A stretch of 48,364 nt of DNA from a virus. Below are positions 6,980 through 14,461 of the stretch, piece by piece. Positions within the stretch are counted from its first letter, which is position 1, and every line of letters begins with the position of its first letter. Where the stretch lies: IMG/VR virus record IMGVR_UViG_3300045919_000515, positions 1 to 48,364 of that record. One strand, written 5' to 3'. The notes beneath the pieces were generated by a model. It worked only from the letters and a program-made list of their open reading frames with translations, was not told the DNA's origin and did no database searches. Made by a program: the position numbers and the translations under genes.

Positions 6980-7910
6980 GATAATATTGCTCGACTTCAT
7001 GGAGCGTTATCTTATTGATATTTTGCTGAAGCCAGCGATGAAGAATCTCTTTAGGTATTTTAAATTCTTTAGCAGCATTTTCTATAGAACACATATCGTC
7101 TCCTTTAGCTACCAGTTTTTTAAAAGACTTTAACATGGGCTCTTTTGAACGCTCTCTATAGTGTCCTTTATACCAGGAGCGTTGCGATCCTCGCTCATAC
7201 TCCATAAAAATAATAAAAGCTCTGACACCAGCATTAAAAAAATCATAATCAATAGAATCGAGGCCTTTTATAAAATCATTCTCTTTTAAAGGAAACTTGG
7301 GTTGATACTGATGCGCTAAACGAATAACCTCTTCTTCAGGTATGTCAAAATGACTAGCAAAACCCTCTGCACAATTTTCTATATACTCTACAAGTGCAGG
7401 GTAATATTCACTATACTGAGGCCAGTCAAAAATATCAGCACCATCTGACATTGTTTGCAGAGCAAAAATTAAGTTTTTAATGTGCTCAGCTTCATCAGGG
7501 TTTTTAATATCTTGAAGCAAATCTTGATACTCAGTGCTCATCAAATCCGCAGCCATGAGATATAAAGACTCTGCCATATTTTTATCCTCTTTATCCATGT
7601 TATTTAGCCCATTAATAAAATCATTCTCTTTGAGGAATTTTGGGTTGCTCATGATAAACTCCTTGAGTTCTTCAAACGGTACATTATATGTCTCCGCTGC
7701 CCAATCAACTGAATTTATCGCAGTTGTTCCATTCGCACCGATCCACTTAGTAAAAGCTAGCGGACTAAACCATATCTCGTCAGCTGGAGCGACACCAACA
7801 GGTTTTTTACTATACCATTTTTTGTAAGCTTCTTGAGCAGCTGCAATCATCTTATCCATTTTATCAACACCATCCATGAAGGTGTTTTCAAAATATGTTT
7901 GAAAGTTCAT
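6972..7910 (-). CDS. NDFM-family protein with three modules
   Basis: 312 residues: leader MNFQTYFE, then headers NTFMDGVDKMDKMI (about 9), NDFINGLNNMDKED (about 97) and NDFIKGLDSIDYDF (about 212). The second and third are preceded by FLKE and PLKE. The first body has AAAQEAYKKWY and EELKEFIMSNPKFLKE, the shared plan of the helical modules. The ATGA overlap at 7907-7910 links it to the four-module gene upstream. No enzyme motif is visible. Confidence 0.75.
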   Translation of the reverse strand: MNFQTYFENTFMDGVDKMDKMIAAAQEAYKKWYSKKPVGVAPADEIWFSPLAFTKWIGANGTTAINSVDWAAETYNVPFEELKEFIMSNPKFLKENDFINGLNNMDKEDKNMAESLYLMAADLMSTEYQDLLQDIKNPDEAEHIKNLIFALQTMSDGADIFDWPQYSEYYPALVEYIENCAEGFASHFDIPEEEVIRLAHQYQPKFPLKENDFIKGLDSIDYDFFNAGVRAFIIFMEYERGSQRSWYKGHYRERSKEPMLKSFKKLVAKGDDMCSIENAAKEFKIPKEILHRWLQQNINKITLHEVEQYYLK

Positions 7911-9079
7911 AAAAATTTAACGGCTGCTGCTTTTATTGAATTGTAAAGATCTTTAGGAGATATCTTATACTTGTCACAAGCTATTAAAATACTATCCGGT
8001 GCATGCTTTGCAAGAGACTCTGCAGAAAAGGTTGAGATATTATGTGCCCAATTACGTAAAAGGATCTTATCATCGTGGGTATTGCGTTTAACTCTGCCAA
8101 TGAATTCTTGCGTGGCAGCCATTATTCTATCAACGTTATCAACACCATCCATGAAAGCTTCATCTGATTCAGTGCTTTCATTTATAGTCCAACCTGACTG
8201 GCTCTGCCAATCTAAGACTTCATTCCAAGAGATATCAGCATCTGCGCAGTGTTGCTTTAAACTTTTACGTGCATAACTTCCTCCAAATAGTGCAGCAACA
8301 TCTACAAACCTTAAAAAAGCTGGATTAAAACTATGTCCAATACTTGGATGCTGGCTCCAATCTTTATATGCTGCTTTTAGCACCGCCATGTATTTTAAAT
8401 CTTTATCGAGCGCATCAACGCCATCCATGAAGTTACTCTCTTTCAAGACGTTTGGGTTGCTCTCAATAAACTTTATCACCTCTTTGAAATCAACATTGTG
8501 TTGCGCCGCTGTTATTCGAAGTATTGCAAACGCACGTGACGTATCTACCTGCAAGTATTCAGCAAAACAATCAGGGGCGTCACTCGGTATATGAGTTACG
8601 TAATTAAGCCAAGAATGATAAGCATCGAGAGCGCATTGCTGTATTTTATCTAACTCATCAATACCAGCCATGAAATTTTGATCATTTTCAACTAGAGGTT
8701 TTTTGAATTTATTGACAAGACGTGTTATTTCTTTAGGAGGTAATCTCAAATACTCAGCATACCCATTTGCATGATGCAACAACTCACGAGCAATTTTGTC
8801 AAAAATCTTATTGTATATTGGATTGGTCTCAGCGAGAATATCAGTTAAACTAACGAGGTACTGAAGTTTTGCTACTATATTTTTAACATTTTCTTTATCT
8901 TTGCCTTTTGCAGATTGTTGTATATATCGAAAATCTTGCAATAATACCTCTGCACCAAAATCATATAGCAACCGAGCGTTATATCGATCCTTTGCTTCAA
9001 AATCATCTTCCATCTGATCGACACCAGCCATGAAATCGTTCTCATAGAGCTTAAAAATGTCTTTTGATGTCTTATCCAT
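7907..9079 (-). CDS. NDFM-family protein with four modules
   Basis: 390 residues, the longest member. Leader MDKTSKDIFKLYE; headers NDFMAGVDQMEDDF (about 14), DQNFMAGIDELDKI (about 134), SNFMDGVDALDKDL (about 218) and EAFMDGVDNVDRIM (about 310). They follow LYE, LVE, LKE and INE(STESDE). Bodies are helical, ending in patterns such as FKEVIKFIESNPNVLKE. Each module would be about 80-120 residues if released by cleavage after Glu. The late box CTAAATAT lies 4 bases before its ATG. Confidence 0.75.
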   Translation of the reverse strand: MDKTSKDIFKLYENDFMAGVDQMEDDFEAKDRYNARLLYDFGAEVLLQDFRYIQQSAKGKDKENVKNIVAKLQYLVSLTDILAETNPIYNKIFDKIARELLHHANGYAEYLRLPPKEITRLVNKFKKPLVENDQNFMAGIDELDKIQQCALDAYHSWLNYVTHIPSDAPDCFAEYLQVDTSRAFAILRITAAQHNVDFKEVIKFIESNPNVLKESNFMDGVDALDKDLKYMAVLKAAYKDWSQHPSIGHSFNPAFLRFVDVAALFGGSYARKSLKQHCADADISWNEVLDWQSQSGWTINESTESDEAFMDGVDNVDRIMAATQEFIGRVKRNTHDDKILLRNWAHNISTFSAESLAKHAPDSILIACDKYKISPKDLYNSIKAAAVKFL

Positions 9080-9491
9080 TTTTATATTTAGCGATTAATT
9101 TGTTAAACTCGTCATTCACAATACCAGGAATCTCAGAAATAAACGTTAATCTTCTTCCTTGAAGAGAATACTCTTTAATGGCCTTTTTTGCTGCATTCTT
9201 TATGAAATCAAGATCGGTTGATATAAGCCATCGCTCTAGATCGACTTTTAAAAAGATATAACCACCTTCTAACAACTCGTCGATAAATTGTTGAGGTGAT
9301 GCAAACTTATCAGACCAATAATACTGTGACCAATTTCGCCTAATATCAAAAAGCGTATCTTTTGCAATGGTGATTTGATTATAGTATCCATCTTGCACTA
9401 ATAGAACAAAGACTTCAGCATTTTCTTTTTCTATTTGGTCGAGGCCTGCCATGAAATCGTTCTCCGTGACAAAGTGCTGGAAGGATTTCAT
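9072..9491 (-). CDS. NDFM-family protein, single module, first of the late cluster
   Basis: 139 residues from the ATG at 9491; an upstream in-frame start would run into GC-rich non-coding sequence and is rejected. Leader MKSFQHFVTE closely resembles the T4 capsid-targeting leader (MKTYQEFIAE). Header NDFMAGLDQIEKEN, then a helical body (QQFIDELLEG, LERWLISTDLDFIKNAAKKA). Overlaps the next gene by 8 bases. It opens the late-box NDFM group that runs down to 4 kb. Confidence 0.75.
   Translation of the reverse strand: MKSFQHFVTENDFMAGLDQIEKENAEVFVLLVQDGYYNQITIAKDTLFDIRRNWSQYYWSDKFASPQQFIDELLEGGYIFLKVDLERWLISTDLDFIKNAAKKAIKEYSLQGRRLTFISEIPGIVNDEFNKLIAKYKNG
9084..9091 (-). promoter_or_regulatory. 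Late-type box CTAAATAT
   Basis: Minus-strand CTAAATAT, 4 bases before the ATG at 9079. Confidence 0.4.
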
Positions 9492-9497
9492 ATTTCT

Positions 9498-9505
9498 ATA
9501 TTTAA
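9498..9505 (-). promoter_or_regulatory. Late-type box TTAAATAT
   Basis: Minus-strand TTAAATAT, 6 bases before the ATG at 9491. It is the right-most late box on the minus strand. Confidence 0.45.
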
Positions 9506-9742
9506 AGGGAAAAGTTATAAAATAGTTAAAATGAAGCGCGAATTTTAGAAATACCGAAAATCGCCGCGCAGCGCGGGGGAGCGGGAGCATGGGGCCGCCG
9601 GAACTGGGACCAACTCACTGGCTAGTGAATTTTCCGATGACCGGTTCCGCAGAGAACTTTTTCTCTCGCTAGAGGTACTTTTCTCTCGGAACGGCCATCA
9701 TGCTCGATTATGTGGTGGCTTTATCGCATAAGGTATACATAG
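9506..9742. other. GC-rich non-coding gap
   Basis: No convincing gene. The stretch 9560-9670 is much richer in G+C than its surroundings and holds small inverted repeats (CCGCGC-a-GCGCGG at 9563-9575; ACTGGCTAGT near 9619). Two similar segments (TTTTTCTCTC and TTTTCTCTCG) lie around 9660-9690. It could carry a small structured RNA or a transcription boundary between the two promoter classes; nothing more can be said. Confidence 0.4.
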
Positions 9743-9778
9743 GAAGAGGCTCTAAGCCTTTCAGCCTAGAGCCTCTTC
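9743..9778 (-). terminator. 12-bp hairpin after the GC-rich gene
   Basis: Perfect 12-base stem GAAGAGGCTCTA/TAGAGCCTCTTC with a 12-base loop, 24 bases after the stop at 9803. No T-run follows, so it may end the mRNA by another route or protect its 3' end. Confidence 0.6.
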
Positions 9779-9802
9779 AACATTACGCCGCGAAAGGAAA
9801 GA

Positions 9803-10174
9803 TTAGGCGGTAACCTTCTCTTTCTTCGGCGCGGGCGCTTCCGTCTTGGTGGCGGGCGCCTCAACCGGCTTAGTGGCCACTTTGGCTTTGGCCGCTTCCT
9901 TCTCGGCGCGGACCTCGGCGCGGGCTTGCGCCATCTTCGCTTTGAGCGCTTCAGCAGAGCTCTTGCGGCTCGCTTCCCGAACGGCGCGCTCAGCCTCGAC
10001 CTGCTTCTTGCCGGTCGCGATAATCGCCGCGCGGTTCTTTTCCGCGTTCGAGATGATGAGCGTCATGAGGGCCTTCTCAGACAGACCCGACTCTTCGCGC
10101 ATCTTGACGACGAGAGCTTTGTCGGCTTCCTCGACGAGAGTTGCGGTGAACTTGACTGGTGCTTTAGTGGACAT
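9803..10174 (-). CDS. GC-rich small basic coiled-coil protein (paralogue of 12829-13152)
   Basis: 123 residues. The first 60 (KFTATLVEEADKALVVKMR..GLSEKALMTLI) align with the protein at 12829-13152. The rest is an Ala/Lys/Glu-rich helix with a Pro/Ala/Lys tail. No known domain. The gene is visibly richer in G+C than all neighbours. It has two tandem GGAAC-type promoters upstream (10234 and 10320) and its own hairpin behind, as for a highly expressed single gene. A DNA- or RNA-binding role would fit the charge but is unproven. Confidence 0.75.
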   Translation of the reverse strand: MSTKAPVKFTATLVEEADKALVVKMREESGLSEKALMTLIISNAEKNRAAIIATGKKQVEAERAVREASRKSSAEALKAKMAQARAEVRAEKEAAKAKVATKPVEAPATKTEAPAPKKEKVTA

Positions 10175-10233
10175 GTTATTGCTTTCTTTCGCTAACGTTA
10201 TTGTTTATTGTTAAGCCATTTATTGGCACCTTT

Positions 10234-10249
10234 ATTATATCAAAGTTCC
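10234..10249 (-). promoter_or_regulatory. GGAAC-N5-TATAAT promoter
   Basis: Minus strand GGAAC TTTGA TATAAT, with the -10 about 60 bases before the ATG at 10174. Confidence 0.65.
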
Positions 10250-10319
10250 AGCTAAGCGTAATCGTAAGATCTTTAGTTGTTAGACTTGATAAACATTGGC
10301 GACATCATTTGGCTCCATC

Positions 10320-10335
10320 ATTATATCAGAGTTCC
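10320..10335 (-). promoter_or_regulatory. GGAAC-N5-TATAAT promoter (second, upstream)
   Basis: Minus strand GGAAC TCTGA TATAAT, 86 bases upstream of the first copy; both point at the 9803-10174 gene. The rest of the 10175-10438 gap holds no gene. Confidence 0.65.
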
Positions 10336-10438
10336 ATATTGATGTTGATCGATAAATCGGGACCTGTTCCGGTCTAGAGAAGACTCTAAAGCTTTTCCTT
10401 TATGGAGCCTCCTGGCTAGGGTAGATCGGAAACACTAG

Positions 10439-10867
10439 CTACCTTTGCCAGACGAGAGGAGTTGTAATAGTGTGTACAGCCAAGGCGTTCTGGGCAGCCC
10501 CAAGCACAAGTGGGCTAAAGTCTTGGCTGAAGTCTATAAAGTCTGGCTGGGTCTCAACTTTAGAGCGTAGAGTAATCAAATACCAACCAACGCATATCTC
10601 TTCACCAGCAATGATATGCTTCTCATTATCTTTAGATATAAATGGAGTATCTGTAGCCGTCGGCGACAACACATCCACCCATGTACACTGTTGAGTAGAG
10701 GCCACACGCCAATTACGTGCGACACGCATAGTGGTCGGCCACCAATACTCTCTAAGGCCATAGGGCATAGGCTCACGCTTAAGCTTATATGCAATAGGAG
10801 TATTGCCAATCATATCATCTTCAAGAGCATCAACGCCACTCAAGAAGATATTGTCTGTATTAGTCAT
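10439..10867 (-). CDS. NDFM-family small protein (header IFLSGVDALEDDM)
   Basis: 142 residues. The header begins after MTNTD. The middle contains FISKDNEKHIIAGEEICVGWY, the counterpart of the LL.GEV block in the smaller relatives, and the C-terminus is longer than in them. It is the left-most member of the group of eleven genes without a leader. Function unknown. Confidence 0.65.
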   Translation of the reverse strand: MTNTDNIFLSGVDALEDDMIGNTPIAYKLKREPMPYGLREYWWPTTMRVARNWRVASTQQCTWVDVLSPTATDTPFISKDNEKHIIAGEEICVGWYLITLRSKVETQPDFIDFSQDFSPLVLGAAQNALAVHTITTPLVWQR

Positions 10868-10972
10868 AGATGTAGAAGAGTTATAGGAGCGACAAACCGC
10901 TCTGATATCAACGAGGTTATAATAGCAACGAGAATAATAGAGAGACTTAGAGATCTAAGCGCTCTCAAAGGT

Positions 10973-11227
10973 TCATGATGGCTTCCATTCACTGAGCTTA
11001 TTAGCATCTTTACAATAGCTAAACTGTTCACCCGGCCACACAATTGATTCACGAATAATAATGTCGCCTCTTAAGAGAGCTTCTTGTTGCTCTTTACTGA
11101 ATAGAGAGCTATCAATATGCAGGACTGATGGACTTACGAGGCTGAAATGATGATCACGAACGTATAGCAGCGTTGCTAAGTTCATTTCGCGCTCTAATGC
11201 ATCGACTCCAGCTAAGAAAACATTCAT
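10973..11227 (-). CDS. NDFM-family small protein (header NVFLAGVDALEREM)
   Basis: 84 residues: header at the very N-terminus, then FSKEQQEALLRGDIIIRES and a C-terminal FSYCKDANKLSEW. The pairing of an N-terminal header with LLRG-[DE]-[IV] and a final YC..(x)KL block is shared with the genes from 11.5 to 15.3 kb. The 105 bases behind it (10868-10972) hold no gene I can support. Confidence 0.7.
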   Translation of the reverse strand: MNVFLAGVDALEREMNLATLLYVRDHHFSLVSPSVLHIDSSLFSKEQQEALLRGDIIIRESIVWPGEQFSYCKDANKLSEWKPS

Positions 11228-11496
11228 TCCGCTCTAGGTGTTGAGTTGGTTTAAGTTGTTGGTTACTGAGTAGTTATAGAGACCAGGTGGTTTTGCTATG
11301 GCATCACCACAGCCGGGACCAGGGCCCCAATATGGCGTTCCAGGATTTTGAGGGCTCGGTGGCTGCCGCCCGTGGTGTTATACGCCAAATTACAACACCG
11401 CTCTGCTCTCCGGCAGATCTTATTAGACCGCTCTGCTCTCTGCACAGCATGTTTAACATCATCTAACCCACAGCTCCGGGAAACTGGCGACGAACT
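11228..11496. other. Gap with a GC-rich Pro/Gly patch
   Basis: No supported gene. 11290-11400 is GC-rich and reads as Pro/Gly-rich in two opposite frames: a plus-strand ATG at 11298 gives a 17-residue frame (MASPQPGPGPQYGVPGF), and a minus frame without a start reads PPSPQNPGTPYWGPGPG. CTCTGCTCTC is repeated at 11401 and 11431. It may be a remnant of a lost gene. Confidence 0.35.
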
Positions 11497-11760
11497 TCAC
11501 ATGCACATTTTTTGGGTGAACTGCAAAAGCTTGTAACGATCTCTGCACCAATATATTGTATAGTATCCATTATTTGGCGGTGTTACTACAACCTCTCCTC
11601 TAGCTAGATCATCCTCATACTGCTCATGATTGATACCTAGTTTTTCGCATATATCTTTGAATATATGCCAGTTGTCTGTGGCAGAGTATATACCGTATCT
11701 ACTATAGATTGGCTCTCTTTCCAGCTCAATGATATCTAAGCCTTTGATGAAGTTATCCAT
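11497..11760 (-). CDS. NDFM-family small protein (header DNFIKGLDIIELER)
   Basis: 87 residues. Header, then YSRYGIYSATDNWHIFKDIC, then EQYEDDLARGEVVVTPP and YYTIYWCRDRYKLLQF. Closely related to the 12009-12308 gene (VYGLFEETESWSLFKKHC, EQYRQDLVAGKVVATP), a duplicated pair. Confidence 0.7.
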   Translation of the reverse strand: MDNFIKGLDIIELEREPIYSRYGIYSATDNWHIFKDICEKLGINHEQYEDDLARGEVVVTPPNNGYYTIYWCRDRYKLLQFTQKMCM

Positions 11761-11820
11761 AGTTTATCTTTATCTAAGCAATACTGAAAAATATACTTAC
11801 AGCCAAGCACTTCAATAACC

Positions 11821-12012
11821 TCATTTCTTTATATTACAGAGTTGACAGAATGAGCCGCGTACTGGCGCTGGGAGCGGTGTTGATAATGAGTGCGCATCAC
11901 ATTTACATCTTAGCCATACTGGCCTATCTTTTTTTCTTTTTATATTGTAAGGAGGCCAAATTGTTCGCCGGCCGGCTTGTATGGCTTGCGCTTGAAATTC
12001 TTGAAGCGTCAT
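11821..12012 (-). CDS. Small zinc-finger-like protein
   Basis: 63 residues, basic, with RCKC and a later FCQLC, a likely single zinc site. The ATG overlaps the stop of the NDFM gene upstream by 4 bases, which supports translation. No family recognised. Confidence 0.55.
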   Translation of the reverse strand: MTLQEFQAQAIQAGRRTIWPPYNIKRKKDRPVWLRCKCDAHSLSTPLPAPVRGSFCQLCNIKK

Positions 12013-12308
12013 GTTTTCAATCTGCGTAGTAAGCGATTATAATCGTTCTTGGCAAACACCGTATAATCTTCAAGCTTTTCTTTATGAATGCACCACCATG
12101 ATGCAAAGAACTTATTCTTTGAAGGAGTAGCAACTACTTTACCAGCTACTAAGTCCTGTCTATATTGTTCAGGATCAACCTCGATGCCTTTGCAATGCTT
12201 TTTAAATAAGCTCCACGATTCAGTTTCTTCAAACAATCCATAGACAGAATAGATGTGCGTATCGAGTTCAAACTCGATTGTGTTTAAGCCTGTAATAAAG
12301 TCGTTCAT
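12009..12308 (-). CDS. NDFM-family small protein (header NDFITGLNTIEFEL)
   Basis: 99 residues from the ATG at 12308 (start placed at the header and at the 4-base overlap with the gene upstream). It has EQYRQDLVAGKVVATPS and FASWWCIHKEKLEDY, the shared C-terminal block, plus a basic tail (RLLRRLKT). Sister of 11497-11760. Confidence 0.7.
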   Translation of the reverse strand: MNDFITGLNTIEFELDTHIYSVYGLFEETESWSLFKKHCKGIEVDPEQYRQDLVAGKVVATPSKNKFFASWWCIHKEKLEDYTVFAKNDYNRLLRRLKT

Positions 12309-12565
12309 TTCAGATTCAATGCAATGCAATGTGGCTCGAGATCAGCACAGGAGCCAACACTCTTGCTCGTCATATCTTCCCAGTGATCAGCATTGGCTCC
12401 TGTGCTGGCTTTAATGACCCGGCCCGATGGGTGAACATAGGTGTAAGCCCGAACAAAGCCAACAGCTGATTTTGTTTCGGGTATAAATCCGTACTTGATG
12501 AGTTTTGGGTAGTGCCATTGCTTTTCAACAGGATGTACTACTCTATTTGCTTCTTTAAAGGTCAT
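12305..12565 (-). CDS. Small hypothetical protein
   Basis: 86 residues, aromatic and basic (KQWHYPKLIKYGFIPETK, YTYVHPSGRVIKAS), ending in a Cys/His-containing tail. The central part looks like a beta hairpin. It overlaps both neighbours by 4 bases. Family not recognised. Confidence 0.6.
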   Translation of the reverse strand: MTFKEANRVVHPVEKQWHYPKLIKYGFIPETKSAVGFVRAYTYVHPSGRVIKASTGANADHWEDMTSKSVGSCADLEPHCIALNLK

Positions 12566-12768
12566 ATTGGAATGGTTCGAATTGTTTGTGCTTTCTCTAA
12601 ATTGATAACGTATATCTGATCATCACCAATTTGAATATTAGCAGTGTCGCCATCTAATTGGATTGTGCGCACTTCTTTGCGAAAAGCCATTTGGCGATGT
12701 GTGCATCCGGTTTTAGCATTGATAATCTTTATTTCATTGCGTCCGGAAGTGGTAACGGTAAATTTCAT
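12562..12768 (-). CDS. Small beta-rich hypothetical protein
   Basis: 68 residues with short alternating strands (TIQLDGDTANIQIGDDQIYVI). No motif or signal. First gene after the hairpin at 12776, and it overlaps the next by 4 bases. Confidence 0.6.
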   Translation of the reverse strand: MKFTVTTSGRNEIKIINAKTGCTHRQMAFRKEVRTIQLDGDTANIQIGDDQIYVINLEKAQTIRTIPI

Positions 12769-12775
12769 CAGGGGG

Positions 12776-12805
12776 AAAGGTGTAACGCCATGACGTTACA
12801 CCTTT
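12776..12805 (-). terminator. 12-bp hairpin after the 12829-13152 gene
   Basis: Perfect 12-base stem AAAGGTGTAACG/CGTTACACCTTT with a 6-base loop, shortly after the stop at 12829. No T-run follows on the minus strand. Same design as the hairpin after the paralogous gene at 9743. Confidence 0.6.
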
Positions 12806-12828
12806 CATTGATCTTTACGCATTGTGCC

Positions 12829-13152
12829 TTATGCGGGCACTGCTTGCGCAATAGTATTGCTCAACTCGATCAGCTCTTGAGCGCGTGCACGCTCTGCTTT
12901 GATCTCGTCGCGCGCCTTCTTCATCTTCTGCTGCAGATTGTTGTAATCTGCGGCGCGCTGCTGCAACTGCATCATTTGATGATCTTCGTAGATCCGTTTG
13001 CCTTGAGTGACAATTGCATTTCGGCTCTTTAGGCCTGCTGCAATTACCAGCGACATCAGATCCTTTTCACCAAGGCCGGTCTCTTCGCGGAGTTTAAGAA
13101 CGACACTTTTGTCGGTTTCGTGAACCATCGTAGCGGTGAACTTCTCTTTCAT
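12829..13152 (-). CDS. Small helical protein, paralogue of 9803-10174
   Basis: 107 residues. KFTATMVHETDKSVVLKLREETGLGEKDLMSLVI matches the N-terminal half of the protein at 9803-10174 (in shorter words: KFTAT, DK..V.K.REE.GL.EK.LM.L). It is followed by a coiled coil rich in Gln, Lys and Arg. Base composition is less extreme than the paralogue. It shares the same frame of control: one GGAAA-type promoter about 65 bases upstream and a 12-bp hairpin behind. Function unknown. Confidence 0.75.
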   Translation of the reverse strand: MKEKFTATMVHETDKSVVLKLREETGLGEKDLMSLVIAAGLKSRNAIVTQGKRIYEDHQMMQLQQRAADYNNLQQKMKKARDEIKAERARAQELIELSNTIAQAVPA

Positions 13153-13217
13153 ATGCTTTGTTATTTTTCTGCGTTTTCATTGCTGTATTTAGACTAGCTG
13201 GATTTAATCTCATCATT

Positions 13218-13233
13218 ATTATATCTCTTTTCC
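13218..13233 (-). promoter_or_regulatory. GGAAA-N5-TATAAT promoter
   Basis: Minus strand GGAAA AGAGA TATAAT, about 65 bases before the ATG at 13152; spacing close to that of the paralogous gene. Confidence 0.55.
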
Positions 13234-13252
13234 CTTTGCGCCTTCTCTTTCT

Positions 13253-13528
13253 TTAATAAATTGGATTAGTGTTTCCTCTTTTACAGTAGAAAACTTTATG
13301 ACCTCCTTCCCATATGTGTTGTGTGCAATGTCCTTGCAGGAGATTATTTCGCAGTGCATTGGCACGTTCTCTACCAAACCGAGATGTAACATCCCATTGA
13401 AGCTCTTTAAGCCTTCTTGTACTCTTTTCAGGCCAGTCCTTCATCATCATCATTGAATTCCAATAGTATACCTCGTGATCCTCCAGTTCTTTTTCTAATA
13501 CTGCACATCCGTTAATGAAGTCGTTCAT
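13253..13528 (-). CDS. NDFM-family small protein (header NDFINGCAVLEKEL)
   Basis: 91 residues. Header, then YYWNSMMMMKDW, a basic helix, then NNLLQGHCTQHIW and HKVFYCKRG. The usual GEV is replaced by GHC, and the header Asp by Ala. ATG overlaps the previous stop by 4 bases. Confidence 0.7.
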   Translation of the reverse strand: MNDFINGCAVLEKELEDHEVYYWNSMMMMKDWPEKSTRRLKELQWDVTSRFGRERANALRNNLLQGHCTQHIWEGGHKVFYCKRGNTNPIY

Positions 13529-13785
13529 ACTTTTTTAAATGTTCTGATACCATGAGTGATAACCTCTCCGCGAAGAAGCCGCGCTTCTTCTTCCTTCGAA
13601 AAGATTGGCTCTAGGTTATCTTTAGCAGTTGGGAGAAATACCCAGTGAGTGTCGTTGATAATTGACCAATGTCGTAACTCATCTAGTGTATATCGAAGTC
13701 CAGCATTGTGATACCACATTTCAATTAAAGCCATGCCGTTTAATTCATTTTCAACAGCATCTAAGCCTTTCATAAAGTCATTCAT
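13525..13785 (-). CDS. NDFM-family small protein (header NDFMKGLDAVENEL), short C-terminus
   Basis: 86 residues. Contains FSKEEEARLLRGEVITHG but stops soon after (IRTFKKV) and lacks the final Y-C..KL block, possibly from a slip in a run of A near 13535. Header is a perfect consensus. Confidence 0.7.
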   Translation of the reverse strand: MNDFMKGLDAVENELNGMALIEMWYHNAGLRYTLDELRHWSIINDTHWVFLPTAKDNLEPIFSKEEEARLLRGEVITHGIRTFKKV

Positions 13786-14044
13786 AGAGACTCTTTAGGG
13801 TTTCTTGTTTTAAGGCGTATTTGAGATGGAATGCTCTATTGAGGTCGATAATCTTGCCATTCAACATATCATGGCGAATTTCCTGCCACGGTTTGCCAAT
13901 ATATGATGCTACACCTATTGCAAATTCTTTTAATTTGGAGACGGATACGTAAACTTTGCTGGACTGAGTTGATACATAGTACACTGGAAGATTATCATCC
14001 ATATCTATCTCTAAAACATCAAGGCCTTTTATGAAATTATCCAT
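13778..14044 (-). CDS. NDFM-family small protein (header DNFIKGLDVLEIDM)
   Basis: 88 residues. Header, then VYYVSTQSSKVYVSVSKLKE, then HDMLNGKIIDLNRAFHLKYALKQETLKSL, the family end with Ala in place of Cys. Overlaps neighbours by 8 and 16 bases. Confidence 0.7.
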   Translation of the reverse strand: MDNFIKGLDVLEIDMDDNLPVYYVSTQSSKVYVSVSKLKEFAIGVASYIGKPWQEIRHDMLNGKIIDLNRAFHLKYALKQETLKSLYE

Positions 14045-14270
14045 TGATTGAGTTTTTCTTTATTTGAGCAGTAAAGGAAAGTTATACCAATACTAGTGTA
14101 TCGGAGAATATCACCGCGAAGAAGTATCTCTTTTTGTTCTGGAGACCAATTTTCGTATCCAATATTTCTACTAGAGCGTGCTGCAACAAATCGCGTATCA
14201 GTGCTCTCAAATCGTACCCCAGTGGCATTTCTTCTTCGACAGCATTAACACCATCCATGAAATCATTCAT
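14029..14270 (-). pseudogene. NDFM-family small protein broken by a frameshift
   Basis: The frame from the ATG at 14270 gives the header NDFMDGVNAVEEEM and then unrelated sequence to a stop at 14082. The next frame carries VRFESTDTRFVAAR, SPEQKEILLRGDILRY and FLYCSNKEKLNQW, the full family C-terminus, and ends at 14029 inside the next start. A one-base change near 14220-14230 (GGGG run) explains both. Real decay or a sequence error. Confidence 0.7.
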
Positions 14271-14461
14271 ACCTCTTTTGCGATAATATTGTGATAATTG
14301 AGAAGCTTTTCGAAACGTGCCTCATTAAAAGCTCCAGCATGAACTTCAACCAAAGCGTTTGGCTCTTTCCAAATGAAAGAGAAGCCCTTATTGATAAAAT
14401 CAAGAAGAACCATTTGTGCTTGAGACTTATCAGGGATGAATACTGCGTAGGTTGTTTTCAT
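14267..14461 (-). CDS. Small hypothetical protein
   Basis: 64 residues without the NDFM header: TYAVFIPDKSQAQMVLLDFINKGFSFIW looks like a ferredoxin-like beta-alpha-beta start. Inserted between two NDFM genes, overlapping both. Family not recognised. Confidence 0.55.
   Translation of the reverse strand: MKTTYAVFIPDKSQAQMVLLDFINKGFSFIWKEPNALVEVHAGAFNEARFEKLLNYHNIIAKEV

Noticed and set aside
9846-10214. Plus-strand frames opposite the GC-rich gene
   Set aside because: GC-rich genes give long open frames on the other strand; promoters and hairpin support only the minus-strand gene.
10864-11052. Minus-strand frame reading into a Leu/Ile-rich tail
   Set aside because: Most of it lies inside the NDFM gene at 10973-11227 in another frame and it has no start signal.
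11298-11351. 17-residue Pro/Gly plus-strand peptide gene
   Set aside because: Has an ATG and stop but no promoter or clear ribosome site, and the opposite strand reads equally well; kept only as a note on the gap.
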